DNA from: JACPDI01 sp035463475
GTDB lineage: Bacteria > Acidobacteriota > Vicinamibacteria > Vicinamibacterales > 2-12-FULL-66-21
Direction of reading: 5' to 3'
DNA: 64,000 nucleotides
Assembly: GCA_035463475.1 (NCBI GenBank)
Contig: DATHTE010000058.1
Location: forward strand, 1 to 64,000
Shown: positions 55,248 to 62,874 of the stretch, piece after piece
Numbering within the stretch: the first letter of the stretch is position 1
Layout: each line of letters starts with the position of its first letter
Program-made: the position numbers and the translations under genes
The notes under the pieces: model-generated
The model's input: only the letters and a program-made list of their open reading frames with translations
Database searches by the model: none
What the model was told of the DNA's origin: nothing

Positions 55248-56858
55248 ATGGACGAACAGGTCCTCCTGGGCGACGAAGCGGTCGCCCTTGGAGCGGTTCA
55301 CGCCGGCCTGACGGCCGCCTACGCGTATCCCGGTACTCCTTCTACTGAAATCGTCGAGTTCCTCATCCGGTACGCCGCGCGACACGGCCGGCCGCTCGCC
55401 ACGTGGAGCGCGAACGAGAAGACCGCATACGAAGCCGCACTCGGGGTGTCGTTCGCCGGGCGGCGCGCGCTGGTGGCGATGAAGCACGTCGGCCTCAACG
55501 TGGCGGCGGATCCGTTCATCAATTCCGCGCTCCTGGATCTCGGCGGCGGGCTGGTCGTGGTGGTCGCCGACGATCCCGGCATGCACAGCTCCCAGAACGA
55601 GCAGGACACGCGCTTCTACGCGGACTTCGCGCGCACGATCTGTTTCGAGCCGGCGAACGCGCAGGAAGCGTACGACATGACGCGCGAAGCGTTCGACCTG
55701 TCGGAACGGTTCAGGGTGCCGGTCGTCGTCCGGCTGGTAACGCGGCTCGCGCACAGCCGCGGCGTCGTCCGCGTGGCCGCGCCGCGCGAAGAGAACCCGA
55801 TGCGGCCGCCTCAGAACGCGGCGGCGTGGACGCTGCTCCCGGCCAACGCGCGGAAGCTGTATCGAGAGCTGCTCGAGGGGCAGCAGGAGGTCCGCGCCCT
55901 CGTCGGGCGCCACGCGGCGAACGCGCTCTCGCTCGCCGGCTGCCGTCTCGGCGTCATCACCTGTGGCATCGCCCGGAACTACTACGAGGAGAACGTGGCG
56001 GACCTGCCGCAGGCGCCGTCGCACCTGCACATCGGGACGTACCCGATGCCGATCGATCTCATCCGGCGCCTGGTGAGCCACGTCGAGGCGGTGCTCGTGC
56101 TCGAGGACGGCTACCCGTTCGTGGAGCGCACGCTGCGCGGCGTGCTGCAGCCGCCCATCGAGGTCCGCGGGAAACAGACCGGCGCCCTGCCCCCGGACGG
56201 CGAGCTGACACCGGACCTCGTGCGCACGGCGCTCGGACTGCCGCTGCACGAAGGGGTCGCGCCTCCGGCGCTCCCGCTGCCCTCACGCCCTCCGCAACTC
56301 TGCGCGGGCTGCCCGCACATCGACACGTTCAAGTCCATCCTGAAGGCGGTCGAGGGGCTGAACGCGCGCGTGACGTCCGACATCGGGTGCTACACGCTCG
56401 GCGCGCTCCCTCCCTTTTCCGCCATCCACTCGTGCGTGTGCATGGGAGCGTCGATCGGCATGGCCAAGGGAGCGGCCGACGCGGGCCTGCATCCGGCGCT
56501 CGCGGTGATCGGCGACAGCACGTTCCTGCACTCCGGGATCACGCCGCTCATCGACGCGATTGCCGCGAACACGAACATGACGGTGATCATCGCGGACAAC
56601 GAGGTGGTCGCGATGACCGGCGGCCAGCCGACGGCGCTGCCCTCCTCCCGGATACCTCCGCTCCTGCTGGGCCTGGGCATGGATCCGGAGCACCTGCACG
56701 TGCTCGAAACGCATCCGAAGCAGGTCGATCGCAACGCCGAGATCCTCCGCCGCGAGATCGCCTACCCGGGACTGTCGGTGATCGTGACCGTGCGCGAGTG
56801 CATCGAGACTGCGCGCGATCGAAAGCGCGCGCCGGCCGCGGCCGCCGTGACGGTTTGA
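55248..56858 (+). CDS. iorA: Indolepyruvate ferredoxin oxidoreductase alpha subunit lacking the ferredoxin domain
   Basis: A 536-residue subunit of the 2-oxoacid:ferredoxin oxidoreductase that decarboxylates aryl pyruvates to aryl-CoA. The N-terminal pyrimidine-binding part has YPGTPSTEIVEFLIRYA (about 25-41) and NEKTAYEAALGVSFAGRRAL (about 57-76). The TPP site is IGDSTFLHSGITPL (about 420-433) with IIADNEVVAMTGGQ (about 446-459). Canonical IorA continues for about 70-100 residues with two CxxCxxCxxxCP clusters; here the protein ends soon after VTVRECIETARDRK and has none. CAGCPH near 345 is kept. The ATG at 55248 is preferred to a TTG three codons upstream. Confidence 0.88.
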   Translation: MDEQVLLGDEAVALGAVHAGLTAAYAYPGTPSTEIVEFLIRYAARHGRPLATWSANEKTAYEAALGVSFAGRRALVAMKHVGLNVAADPFINSALLDLGGGLVVVVADDPGMHSSQNEQDTRFYADFARTICFEPANAQEAYDMTREAFDLSERFRVPVVVRLVTRLAHSRGVVRVAAPREENPMRPPQNAAAWTLLPANARKLYRELLEGQQEVRALVGRHAANALSLAGCRLGVITCGIARNYYEENVADLPQAPSHLHIGTYPMPIDLIRRLVSHVEAVLVLEDGYPFVERTLRGVLQPPIEVRGKQTGALPPDGELTPDLVRTALGLPLHEGVAPPALPLPSRPPQLCAGCPHIDTFKSILKAVEGLNARVTSDIGCYTLGALPPFSAIHSCVCMGASIGMAKGAADAGLHPALAVIGDSTFLHSGITPLIDAIAANTNMTVIIADNEVVAMTGGQPTALPSSRIPPLLLGLGMDPEHLHVLETHPKQVDRNAEILRREIAYPGLSVIVTVRECIETARDRKRAPAAAAVTV

Positions 56859-56868
56859 GGCGTCATCC

Positions 56869-57441
56869 ATGAAATTCGACATCATTCTCGCGGGGGTCGG
56901 AGGCCAGGGAGTACTCTCGTTGTCCGGCGTCATCGCGGCGGCGGCGCTGCAGGAAGGGCTCGCCGTGAAGCAGTCCGAAGTGCACGGCATGTCGCAGCGC
57001 GGCGGCGCCGTGCTCGCCAACCTCCGCATGGGATCGGCGCCGATCGCGAGCGATCTCGTGCCTGTCGGCTGCGCGTCGCTCATCCTGAGCATGGAGCCGC
57101 TGGAGAGCCTGCGGTACCTGCGCTATCTGTCCCCCTCGGGCGCGGTGATCACCTCGACCGAGCCGGTGCGCAACATCCCCGATTACCCGGACCTCGCCGA
57201 ACTGCTGGGCGCCGTCCGCTCGCTGCCGCACGCCGTGCTGATCGACAGCGAGCGCCTGGCCCGCGCCGCCGGCTCCGCGCGCGCCGCCAACATGGCGCTC
57301 GTCGGCGCCGCATCCGCCATGCTGCCGCTGAAGGTGGACACGCTGGAACGGTGCATCGCGGGGCGCTTCGGCGCCAAAGGGCAGGCGGTGGTGGACCTCA
57401 ACCTGAAAGCGTTCCGCGCGGGACGCGAGGCGGCGGCATGA
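56869..57441 (+). CDS. iorB: Indolepyruvate ferredoxin oxidoreductase beta subunit
   Basis: A 190-residue partner of IorA, the gamma-type subunit of 2-oxoacid oxidoreductases. ILAGVGGQGVLSLSGVIAAA (residues 6-25), KQSEVHGMSQRGGAVLANLR (about 33-52) and the C-terminal LKVDTLERCIAGRFGAKG are family signatures. It binds CoA-derived product or CoA itself (family knowledge). It lies ten bases after iorA and its stop overlaps the next start (ATGA), so iorA, iorB and the acyl-CoA synthetase are one operon. Confidence 0.93.
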   Translation: MKFDIILAGVGGQGVLSLSGVIAAAALQEGLAVKQSEVHGMSQRGGAVLANLRMGSAPIASDLVPVGCASLILSMEPLESLRYLRYLSPSGAVITSTEPVRNIPDYPDLAELLGAVRSLPHAVLIDSERLARAAGSARAANMALVGAASAMLPLKVDTLERCIAGRFGAKGQAVVDLNLKAFRAGREAAA

Positions 57442-59717
57442 ACCTGGACGCGATCACGGCCCTCATCGAGCGCGCGCGCGCGGCAGGACGCCGCGCGCTG
57501 CTCGAGACCGAGGGGCTGGAATTGCTCGACGCGCTCGGCGTCGCGCGCCCGCGGCACCGCTTCATCCGCGGCAGTGCCGAGGCCGCGCGGCTGGACGGCA
57601 CCGGGCTGCCGGGCGATCGCCTCGTCCTCAAGGTTGTCTCCCCGGAGATCCTCCACAAGTCCGACGTGGGAGGCGTGGCGGTCGTAGGAAACAGCCGGAG
57701 CGACGTCGCCACCGCGATCCACGACATGGAAACGCGCCTCGCGGGGCACCAGATCGACGGCTTCCTCCTCGTAGAGTTCGTCGAGCACGATGCCGCGCTC
57801 GGCGGCGAGCTGCTCGCCGGCCTGCGCTGGACCGACGAATTCGGCGCGGTCGTGACGATCGGCGCCGGCGGCATCACGACCGAGTTCCTGGCGCGCGATC
57901 TCGCCCACGGCCGTGACGCGGCCATCGTGTCGCCACGCCTGCCGGTCGAAGGGCTGAACCGCGCGCTGGAGCAGGTGTCCGCCGTCGCGCTCGCCACGCG
58001 CGGGTTCCGCGGGCGTGCGCCGCGCACCTCGATCGCGGAGATCACCGCGGTCGCGGAGCGGTTGATGGCGCTTGCCCGCGCCGCCATGCCGCACGGGATC
58101 GCCGAGTGCGAGATCAACCCGCTCGCGGTCACGCCGGCCGGCCTCTTCGCGCTCGACGTGCTGGTGACGCTCGCCCCCGAGTTGCGCTCCCCTGCCCCGC
58201 CGCGCCCGATCCACAAGATCGCGCGCCTGCTCCAGCCGCGCAACGTCGCGATTATTGGCGTGTCCGAGCAGCTGAACCCGGGGCGGATCATCCTGAACAA
58301 TCTGCTGCGCGACGGCTTCGACAGGTCTCGCGTCGCCGTCGTCAAGCCGGGGGTCGAGACGATCGCCGGCTGCGCCTGCTACCCGGACGTCGCCTCGCTT
58401 CCGGAGCGCGTTGACCTCTTTGTGCTCGCGGTCGGCGCCGCACAGGTGCCGCGGATTCTGCGGGACGTGGTCGCCCACGAGAAGGCCGAGAGCGTCATCG
58501 TGATTCCCGGGGGTCTCGAGGAAAAGAGTGGCAGCGAGGCGATCGTGCGCGGCATGCGCGAGGCGTTGATCGAGTCGCGCGCCACCGACTGGCAGGGCCC
58601 CCTCATCAACGGGGGCAACTGCCTCGGGATCCGCTCGCGCCCCGGGCGTTACGACACGATGTTCATCCCGGAGCACAAGATGCCGCCGGCCGGCGGCCCG
58701 GTGTCGCCGGTCGCGATCGTCGCGCAGAGCGGCGCGTTCGCGATCTCGCGCGCCACCCGCCTCGGCGAGCTCAATCCGCGCTACGTCATCTCCGTCGGCA
58801 ACCAGATGGACGTCACGATCGGCGACTACCTGACATTCCTCGCCGACGATGCGTCGATCGAGCTCTTCGCCGTGTACGTCGAAGGGTTCAAGCCGCTCGA
58901 CGGGTTGCGGTTCATGGAGGCCGCGCGGCAGATCGTCGCCACCGGCCGGCCGGTGATCCTGTATCGCGCCGGACGGACGGTCGAAGGGGCGCGCGCCACT
59001 GCCAGTCACACGGCTTCGATCGCCGGTGACTATCGCGTGACGCGGGCCCTTTGCGAACAGGCCGGCGTCATCGTCGCCGAGTCGCTCGAGGATTTCGACG
59101 ACCTGGTGCGGACCTTCGCGCTGCTGCGCGACCGCGAGGCGGCCGGCACGCGGCTCGGCGCCCTGTCGAACGCGGGGTTCGAGTCGGTGGCGATCGCCGA
59201 CAGCCTGCACGGCCTGTCGCTCGCGACGCTCAGCGACGCGGGGCGGTCGCGGATCGCGGCGGCGCTGTCGCGCGGGCGCATCGACTCTCTCGTGGACGTG
59301 CACAACCCGCTCGACGTCACGCCGATGGCGGGGGATGCGGTGTACGAAGAGATCGTGCGCGCGTTGCTCGAGGACGGACGCGTGGACGTGGGTGTGATTG
59401 GATGCGTGCCCATGACCGGCGCGCTGCAGACGCTGCCGGCGGGTCAGGCGCACGCCGAGAACATCCAGCGGGCCGAGTCCGTCGTCGCGCGGCTCGCGCG
59501 GGTGCGGCAGGAGATCTCGAAACCGTGGGTCGCGGTCGTGGATGCCGGCGATTTGTACGATCCGATGGCCGCGGCGCTGGAACGCGCGCGGATTCCCACG
59601 TTCAGGACCGCGGACCGCGCGGTTCGAATGCTGAGCTTCTTCACTCGCAAGGCGCGCCGGTTGCAGGCTCCTGCGATCGATGCGCACCCGGCAGCAACCC
59701 GGACTCTTCGCGGTTGA
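57438..59717 (+). CDS. ADP-forming acyl-CoA synthetase (ATP-grasp first)
   Basis: A 759-residue acetate/aryl-acetate-CoA ligase (ADP-forming), which makes ATP from acyl-CoA. The N-terminal 230 residues are the ATP-grasp (beta) part, with RLVLKVVSPEILHKSDVGGV (about 54-73) and ECEINPLAV (about 222-230). The CoA-binding domain follows from RNVAIIGVSEQLNPGRIILN (about 268-287), then the ligase-CoA domain with SHTASIAGD (phospho-His region, near 525-533). Most fused bacterial ACDs have alpha before beta, so this order is the permuted form. Directly after iorAB, it suits the archaeal-style pathway aryl pyruvate to aryl-CoA to acid plus ATP. Confidence 0.9.
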   Translation: MNLDAITALIERARAAGRRALLETEGLELLDALGVARPRHRFIRGSAEAARLDGTGLPGDRLVLKVVSPEILHKSDVGGVAVVGNSRSDVATAIHDMETRLAGHQIDGFLLVEFVEHDAALGGELLAGLRWTDEFGAVVTIGAGGITTEFLARDLAHGRDAAIVSPRLPVEGLNRALEQVSAVALATRGFRGRAPRTSIAEITAVAERLMALARAAMPHGIAECEINPLAVTPAGLFALDVLVTLAPELRSPAPPRPIHKIARLLQPRNVAIIGVSEQLNPGRIILNNLLRDGFDRSRVAVVKPGVETIAGCACYPDVASLPERVDLFVLAVGAAQVPRILRDVVAHEKAESVIVIPGGLEEKSGSEAIVRGMREALIESRATDWQGPLINGGNCLGIRSRPGRYDTMFIPEHKMPPAGGPVSPVAIVAQSGAFAISRATRLGELNPRYVISVGNQMDVTIGDYLTFLADDASIELFAVYVEGFKPLDGLRFMEAARQIVATGRPVILYRAGRTVEGARATASHTASIAGDYRVTRALCEQAGVIVAESLEDFDDLVRTFALLRDREAAGTRLGALSNAGFESVAIADSLHGLSLATLSDAGRSRIAAALSRGRIDSLVDVHNPLDVTPMAGDAVYEEIVRALLEDGRVDVGVIGCVPMTGALQTLPAGQAHAENIQRAESVVARLARVRQEISKPWVAVVDAGDLYDPMAAALERARIPTFRTADRAVRMLSFFTRKARRLQAPAIDAHPAATRTLRG

Positions 59718-59894
59718 GCCCCCACCCGCCTGGATTCCGTTACCAGAAGGACTTCCTGACGGCCGAGCAGGAGCGCGATCTCCTCGAGCGAATGCACGAC
59801 CTCGAGTTCGGCGAGATGCGGATGCGGCGTGGCGGCCCGTCGTCGAATCGTGCAGTTCGGCTGGCGGTACAGGTTCAGCCGAGACGCTCTGCCA
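59714..59894 (+). pseudogene. Truncated, frameshifted alkB-like fragment
   Basis: From the TTG at 59714 the frame reads LSPHPPGFRYQKDFLTAEQE and continues to GEMRM, matching the start of the AlkB-type 2-oxoglutarate dioxygenase. After 59824 the match continues only in the next frame, GVAARRRIVQFGWRYRFSRD, as in the conserved ...RGxVARRxxxxFGWxYxF segment, so there is a one-base insertion or two-base loss near 59825. Similarity stops near 59894, already inside the 3' end of the opposite-strand dehydrogenase. The catalytic HxD/H region is absent. The remnant is short, and the family call rests on motifs rather than on an alignment. Confidence 0.6.
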
Positions 59895-62730
59895 GTGCCT
59901 TCGCCACCACCTCCGCCAGGTGCAGCGCGCGCCGGCCGGTCCCCTGGCGGATCTGCTCGCGGCAGCTGAACCCGTCGGCGATGATGAGAGTCGCGGGATC
60001 GGCCTCCCGGACCGCCGGCAGCAGTACGCGCTCCCCCACCCGCGTGGACATGTCGTAATGCTCCGACTCGAAACCGAACGCGCCCGCCATGCCGCAGCAG
60101 CCGGAGTCCAGCACGCGCGCCCGCACTCCCATCGCGTCGATCACCGCCTTCTCGTCGTCGATCCGCATGACTGCCTTGTGATGGCAGTGAGCGTGAACGA
60201 GCGCGTGTGCCTCGAGTCGTGGCCGGAAGCTGGGCGCATGCCGCACCAGGAACTCGCTCAGCAGGACGACGCGCCGCGACAGCGCCTGCGCCTCGGCGTC
60301 GTCTGGAAAGAGGTTGAGCAGCTCGTCGCGGAACACCGCCGCGCAGCTCGGCTCGAGCACCACGATCGGCACGTCGGGCCGCTCGGCGCGCAGCTTCCGC
60401 ATCGCGTCGCGCAGGACGGCCTTTGCGGTGTCGAGCATGCCGTAGTCATACAGCGGTCGGCCGCAGCAGACGCGCTGGCGGGGCACGTCGACGGTGAAGC
60501 CCGCTGCCTCCAGCACCTCCACCGCCGCGCGCGCGGTGCCTGGCAGGAGATAGTTGTTGAACGTGTCGGGCCATAGGATCACGTGGGGGGCGCCGTCGGG
60601 CGGCGTGCGGCGGTGCTTGCGGAACCAGGTTGTGAACGGCTCGGAGGCGAACCGCGGTATTTGCCGCCCCGGGGCGATCCCCGCGATCGCCTTCGCCACG
60701 CCCCGCAGGCCCGGCGTCTGCGTGGCGAAGTTCACCAGCCCGGGGGCGAGAGCTGCCAGCGGCGCCCAGCGGAAGATCAACCCGAACGCGTACGCGTGGC
60801 GCGGCCGTCTTCGTCGCTCGTAGTAATGGGACAGGAACTCGGCCTTGTAGGTCGCCACGTCCACGCTGACCGGGCAGTCCCCCTTGCAGCCCTTGCACGC
60901 AAGGCAGAGATCGAGCGCCTCCTTGACGTGCTCGTCCTGCCATCCTCCCTTGATGACGTCGCCGCGGGCCATTTCGAAGAGCAGGTGCGCGCGGCCGCGC
61001 GTCGAGTGCTGCTCCTCGAGCGTGACCATGTAGCTCGGGCACATCGTGCCGCCGTGCAGGCGGCGGCACTCGCCGACCCCGACGCAGCGCAGCGTCGCCT
61101 CGGCGAAGTGGCCTTCGTCCTGGGGAAACTGGAAGTGGGTCTGCAGCGGCGGCGTGCGGTACTCCGCGCCGAGTCGCAGGTGCTCGTCGAGCCGATACGG
61201 CCGCACCAGCTTGCCGGGATTCATCTTCCAGTCCGGATCCCACAGCCGTTTGAACTCGATGAAGGCGTCAACCAGTTCCGGCCCGAACATCTTCGGGAGC
61301 AGCTCCCCGCGCGACTGCCCGTCGCCGTGTTCCCCTGACAGCGAGCCGCCGTGCCGCAGCACGAGGTCGGCTGCGTCGTTGACGAACGCGCGGTACTTCT
61401 GGATGCCTTCGCGCGACCTGAGGTCGAAGTTCGTGCGCGTGTGTACGCAGCCGTGCCCGAAGTGCCCGTACAGCGCGCCGCGGTAGTCGTAGCGCGCGAG
61501 CAGCGCGCGAAACTCTCGAAGATACCGCCCGAGCCGATCGGGGCGGACGGCCGCATCCTCCCATCCCTCCCATGACTTCGGCTCGCCTGGCACGTACGCC
61601 GTGGCGCCGAGCGCCGCCTCGCGTACGCGCCAGATCTCGCGCTGCGAATCCTGTGAGAGGAACAGCCTGCCCGTTGGCGCGGCCGGATGCGCGGCGAGCC
61701 GCGCGTAGAGGGCCTGTGCACGCGCCTCGGCCTCCGCCGACGTCTCTGCGCCGAACTCCGCGAGCAGCCAGCCGCCGCCCGGTGGCAGCAAATCCAGCTC
61801 GCGGGGATTGAGGCGTTTCCTCCGCATGTGATCGACGAGCACTTCGTCGAAGCCTTCGAGGCCGATCACTCCCGATCCGACGACATCAGGTACGTCGTCT
61901 GCCGCCGCGAAGACGTCCCGGTATCCAATGACCAGGAGCACCCGGTTTGGGGGGCTCGGCACGAGCCGCAGCGTTGCCTCGAGCACCGTCGCGCAGGTCC
62001 CCTCGCTGCCGGCGAGCGCGCGCGCGACATGGAATCCTTTCTCGGGCAACAGTTCGTCGAGGTTGAATCCCGAAACCCGGCGCGGGATGTCCGGATACCG
62101 CTCCCGCACGAGATGCCCCACGCGGTCTCGCAGCGCGCGCAGGCCTGCGTAGATCTCGCCGGCGCGCCCGCCCGCCGCGATGCGCTCGCGCAGGTCCGCG
62201 TCGGTCGTCTGGCCGACGCGCAGGCGAATGCCGTCGTAGGTCAGCACGTCGAGCGAGTCGATGTTGTCGCCCGTCTTGCCCGCCATGATCGAGTGCACGC
62301 CGCACGAGTTGTTGCCGATCATGCCGCCGAGGGTGCAGCGGCTGTGGGTGGCCGGATCGGGGCCGAAGGTGAGGTGGTGCCGCTCCGCGGCCGCGCGCAG
62401 CACGTCGAGGATCACGCCTGGCTCGACGCGCGCGAGGCGCCGCGCCGGGTCGATCTCGACGATCCGGGTCATGTAGCGGGAGAAGTCGAAGACGACCGCC
62501 TCGTTGCACCCCTGGCCCGCCAGGCTGGTGCCCGCGCCGCGTGGAAGGACCGGCGCGCCGTGCTGGCGGCACACCGCCACGGCCGCCGCCACGTCATCCG
62601 CGTCCCGGGGAAAGACGACGCCGATTGGGACCTGCCGGTAGTTCGATGCGTCGGTCGCGTACAGCGCCTGGCTGCCGGCGTCGAACCGCACGTCGCCGCG
62701 AACAGCCCGGCGCAGGGCCTGTTCGAGCAT
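59875..62730 (-). CDS. FAD/Fe-S D-2-hydroxyacid dehydrogenase (GlcD-GlpC fusion type)
   Basis: A 951-residue enzyme resembling the Dld/YdiJ-type fusion proteins that oxidise D-lactate or D-2-hydroxyglutarate-like acids. N-terminal FAD-binding: VLPRGAGTSLAGQG (about 63-76), GMIGNNSCGVHSI (about 136-148). The FAD-linked oxidase C-domain includes GHFGHGCVHTRTNFDL and SGEHGDGQSRGELL with the typical catalytic His residues. The C-terminal part has one clear Fe-S motif, CLACKGCKGDCP (about 647-658), and two CCG-type domains ending with HCHHKAVM and SGCCGMAGAFG. The exact substrate is not fixed. It follows the PoxB-like gene on the same strand after a 144-base spacer made of tandem repeats. Confidence 0.85.
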   Translation of the reverse strand: MLEQALRRAVRGDVRFDAGSQALYATDASNYRQVPIGVVFPRDADDVAAAVAVCRQHGAPVLPRGAGTSLAGQGCNEAVVFDFSRYMTRIVEIDPARRLARVEPGVILDVLRAAAERHHLTFGPDPATHSRCTLGGMIGNNSCGVHSIMAGKTGDNIDSLDVLTYDGIRLRVGQTTDADLRERIAAGGRAGEIYAGLRALRDRVGHLVRERYPDIPRRVSGFNLDELLPEKGFHVARALAGSEGTCATVLEATLRLVPSPPNRVLLVIGYRDVFAAADDVPDVVGSGVIGLEGFDEVLVDHMRRKRLNPRELDLLPPGGGWLLAEFGAETSAEAEARAQALYARLAAHPAAPTGRLFLSQDSQREIWRVREAALGATAYVPGEPKSWEGWEDAAVRPDRLGRYLREFRALLARYDYRGALYGHFGHGCVHTRTNFDLRSREGIQKYRAFVNDAADLVLRHGGSLSGEHGDGQSRGELLPKMFGPELVDAFIEFKRLWDPDWKMNPGKLVRPYRLDEHLRLGAEYRTPPLQTHFQFPQDEGHFAEATLRCVGVGECRRLHGGTMCPSYMVTLEEQHSTRGRAHLLFEMARGDVIKGGWQDEHVKEALDLCLACKGCKGDCPVSVDVATYKAEFLSHYYERRRRPRHAYAFGLIFRWAPLAALAPGLVNFATQTPGLRGVAKAIAGIAPGRQIPRFASEPFTTWFRKHRRTPPDGAPHVILWPDTFNNYLLPGTARAAVEVLEAAGFTVDVPRQRVCCGRPLYDYGMLDTAKAVLRDAMRKLRAERPDVPIVVLEPSCAAVFRDELLNLFPDDAEAQALSRRVVLLSEFLVRHAPSFRPRLEAHALVHAHCHHKAVMRIDDEKAVIDAMGVRARVLDSGCCGMAGAFGFESEHYDMSTRVGERVLLPAVREADPATLIIADGFSCREQIRQGTGRRALHLAEVVAKALAERLG

Positions 62731-62743
62731 CAGGGGATCATAC

Positions 62744-62779
<36 letters not shown>

Positions 62780-62808
62780 GAGAAGGCAATACCGAAGGCG
62801 CCTGTGTG

Positions 62809-62874
62809 TTCGGCATTCCACGCCTTCGGCATATGACGCCTTCGGCATTCGGCCTTCGGCATTCGGCATTGCTC
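62809..62874. repeat. Degenerate tandem repeat, CTTCGGCAT units
   Basis: A run of CGCCTTCGGCAT, TTCGGCATTCGGC and related words (about seven units) directly after the stop of the PoxB-like gene. It is related in style to the neighbouring (GCCAGAG) array and has no open frame of interest. Confidence 0.8.

Noticed and set aside
57183..59687. 834-residue open frame on the minus strand
   Set aside because: It is a composition artefact opposite the acyl-CoA synthetase, which has clear family motifs on the plus strand.
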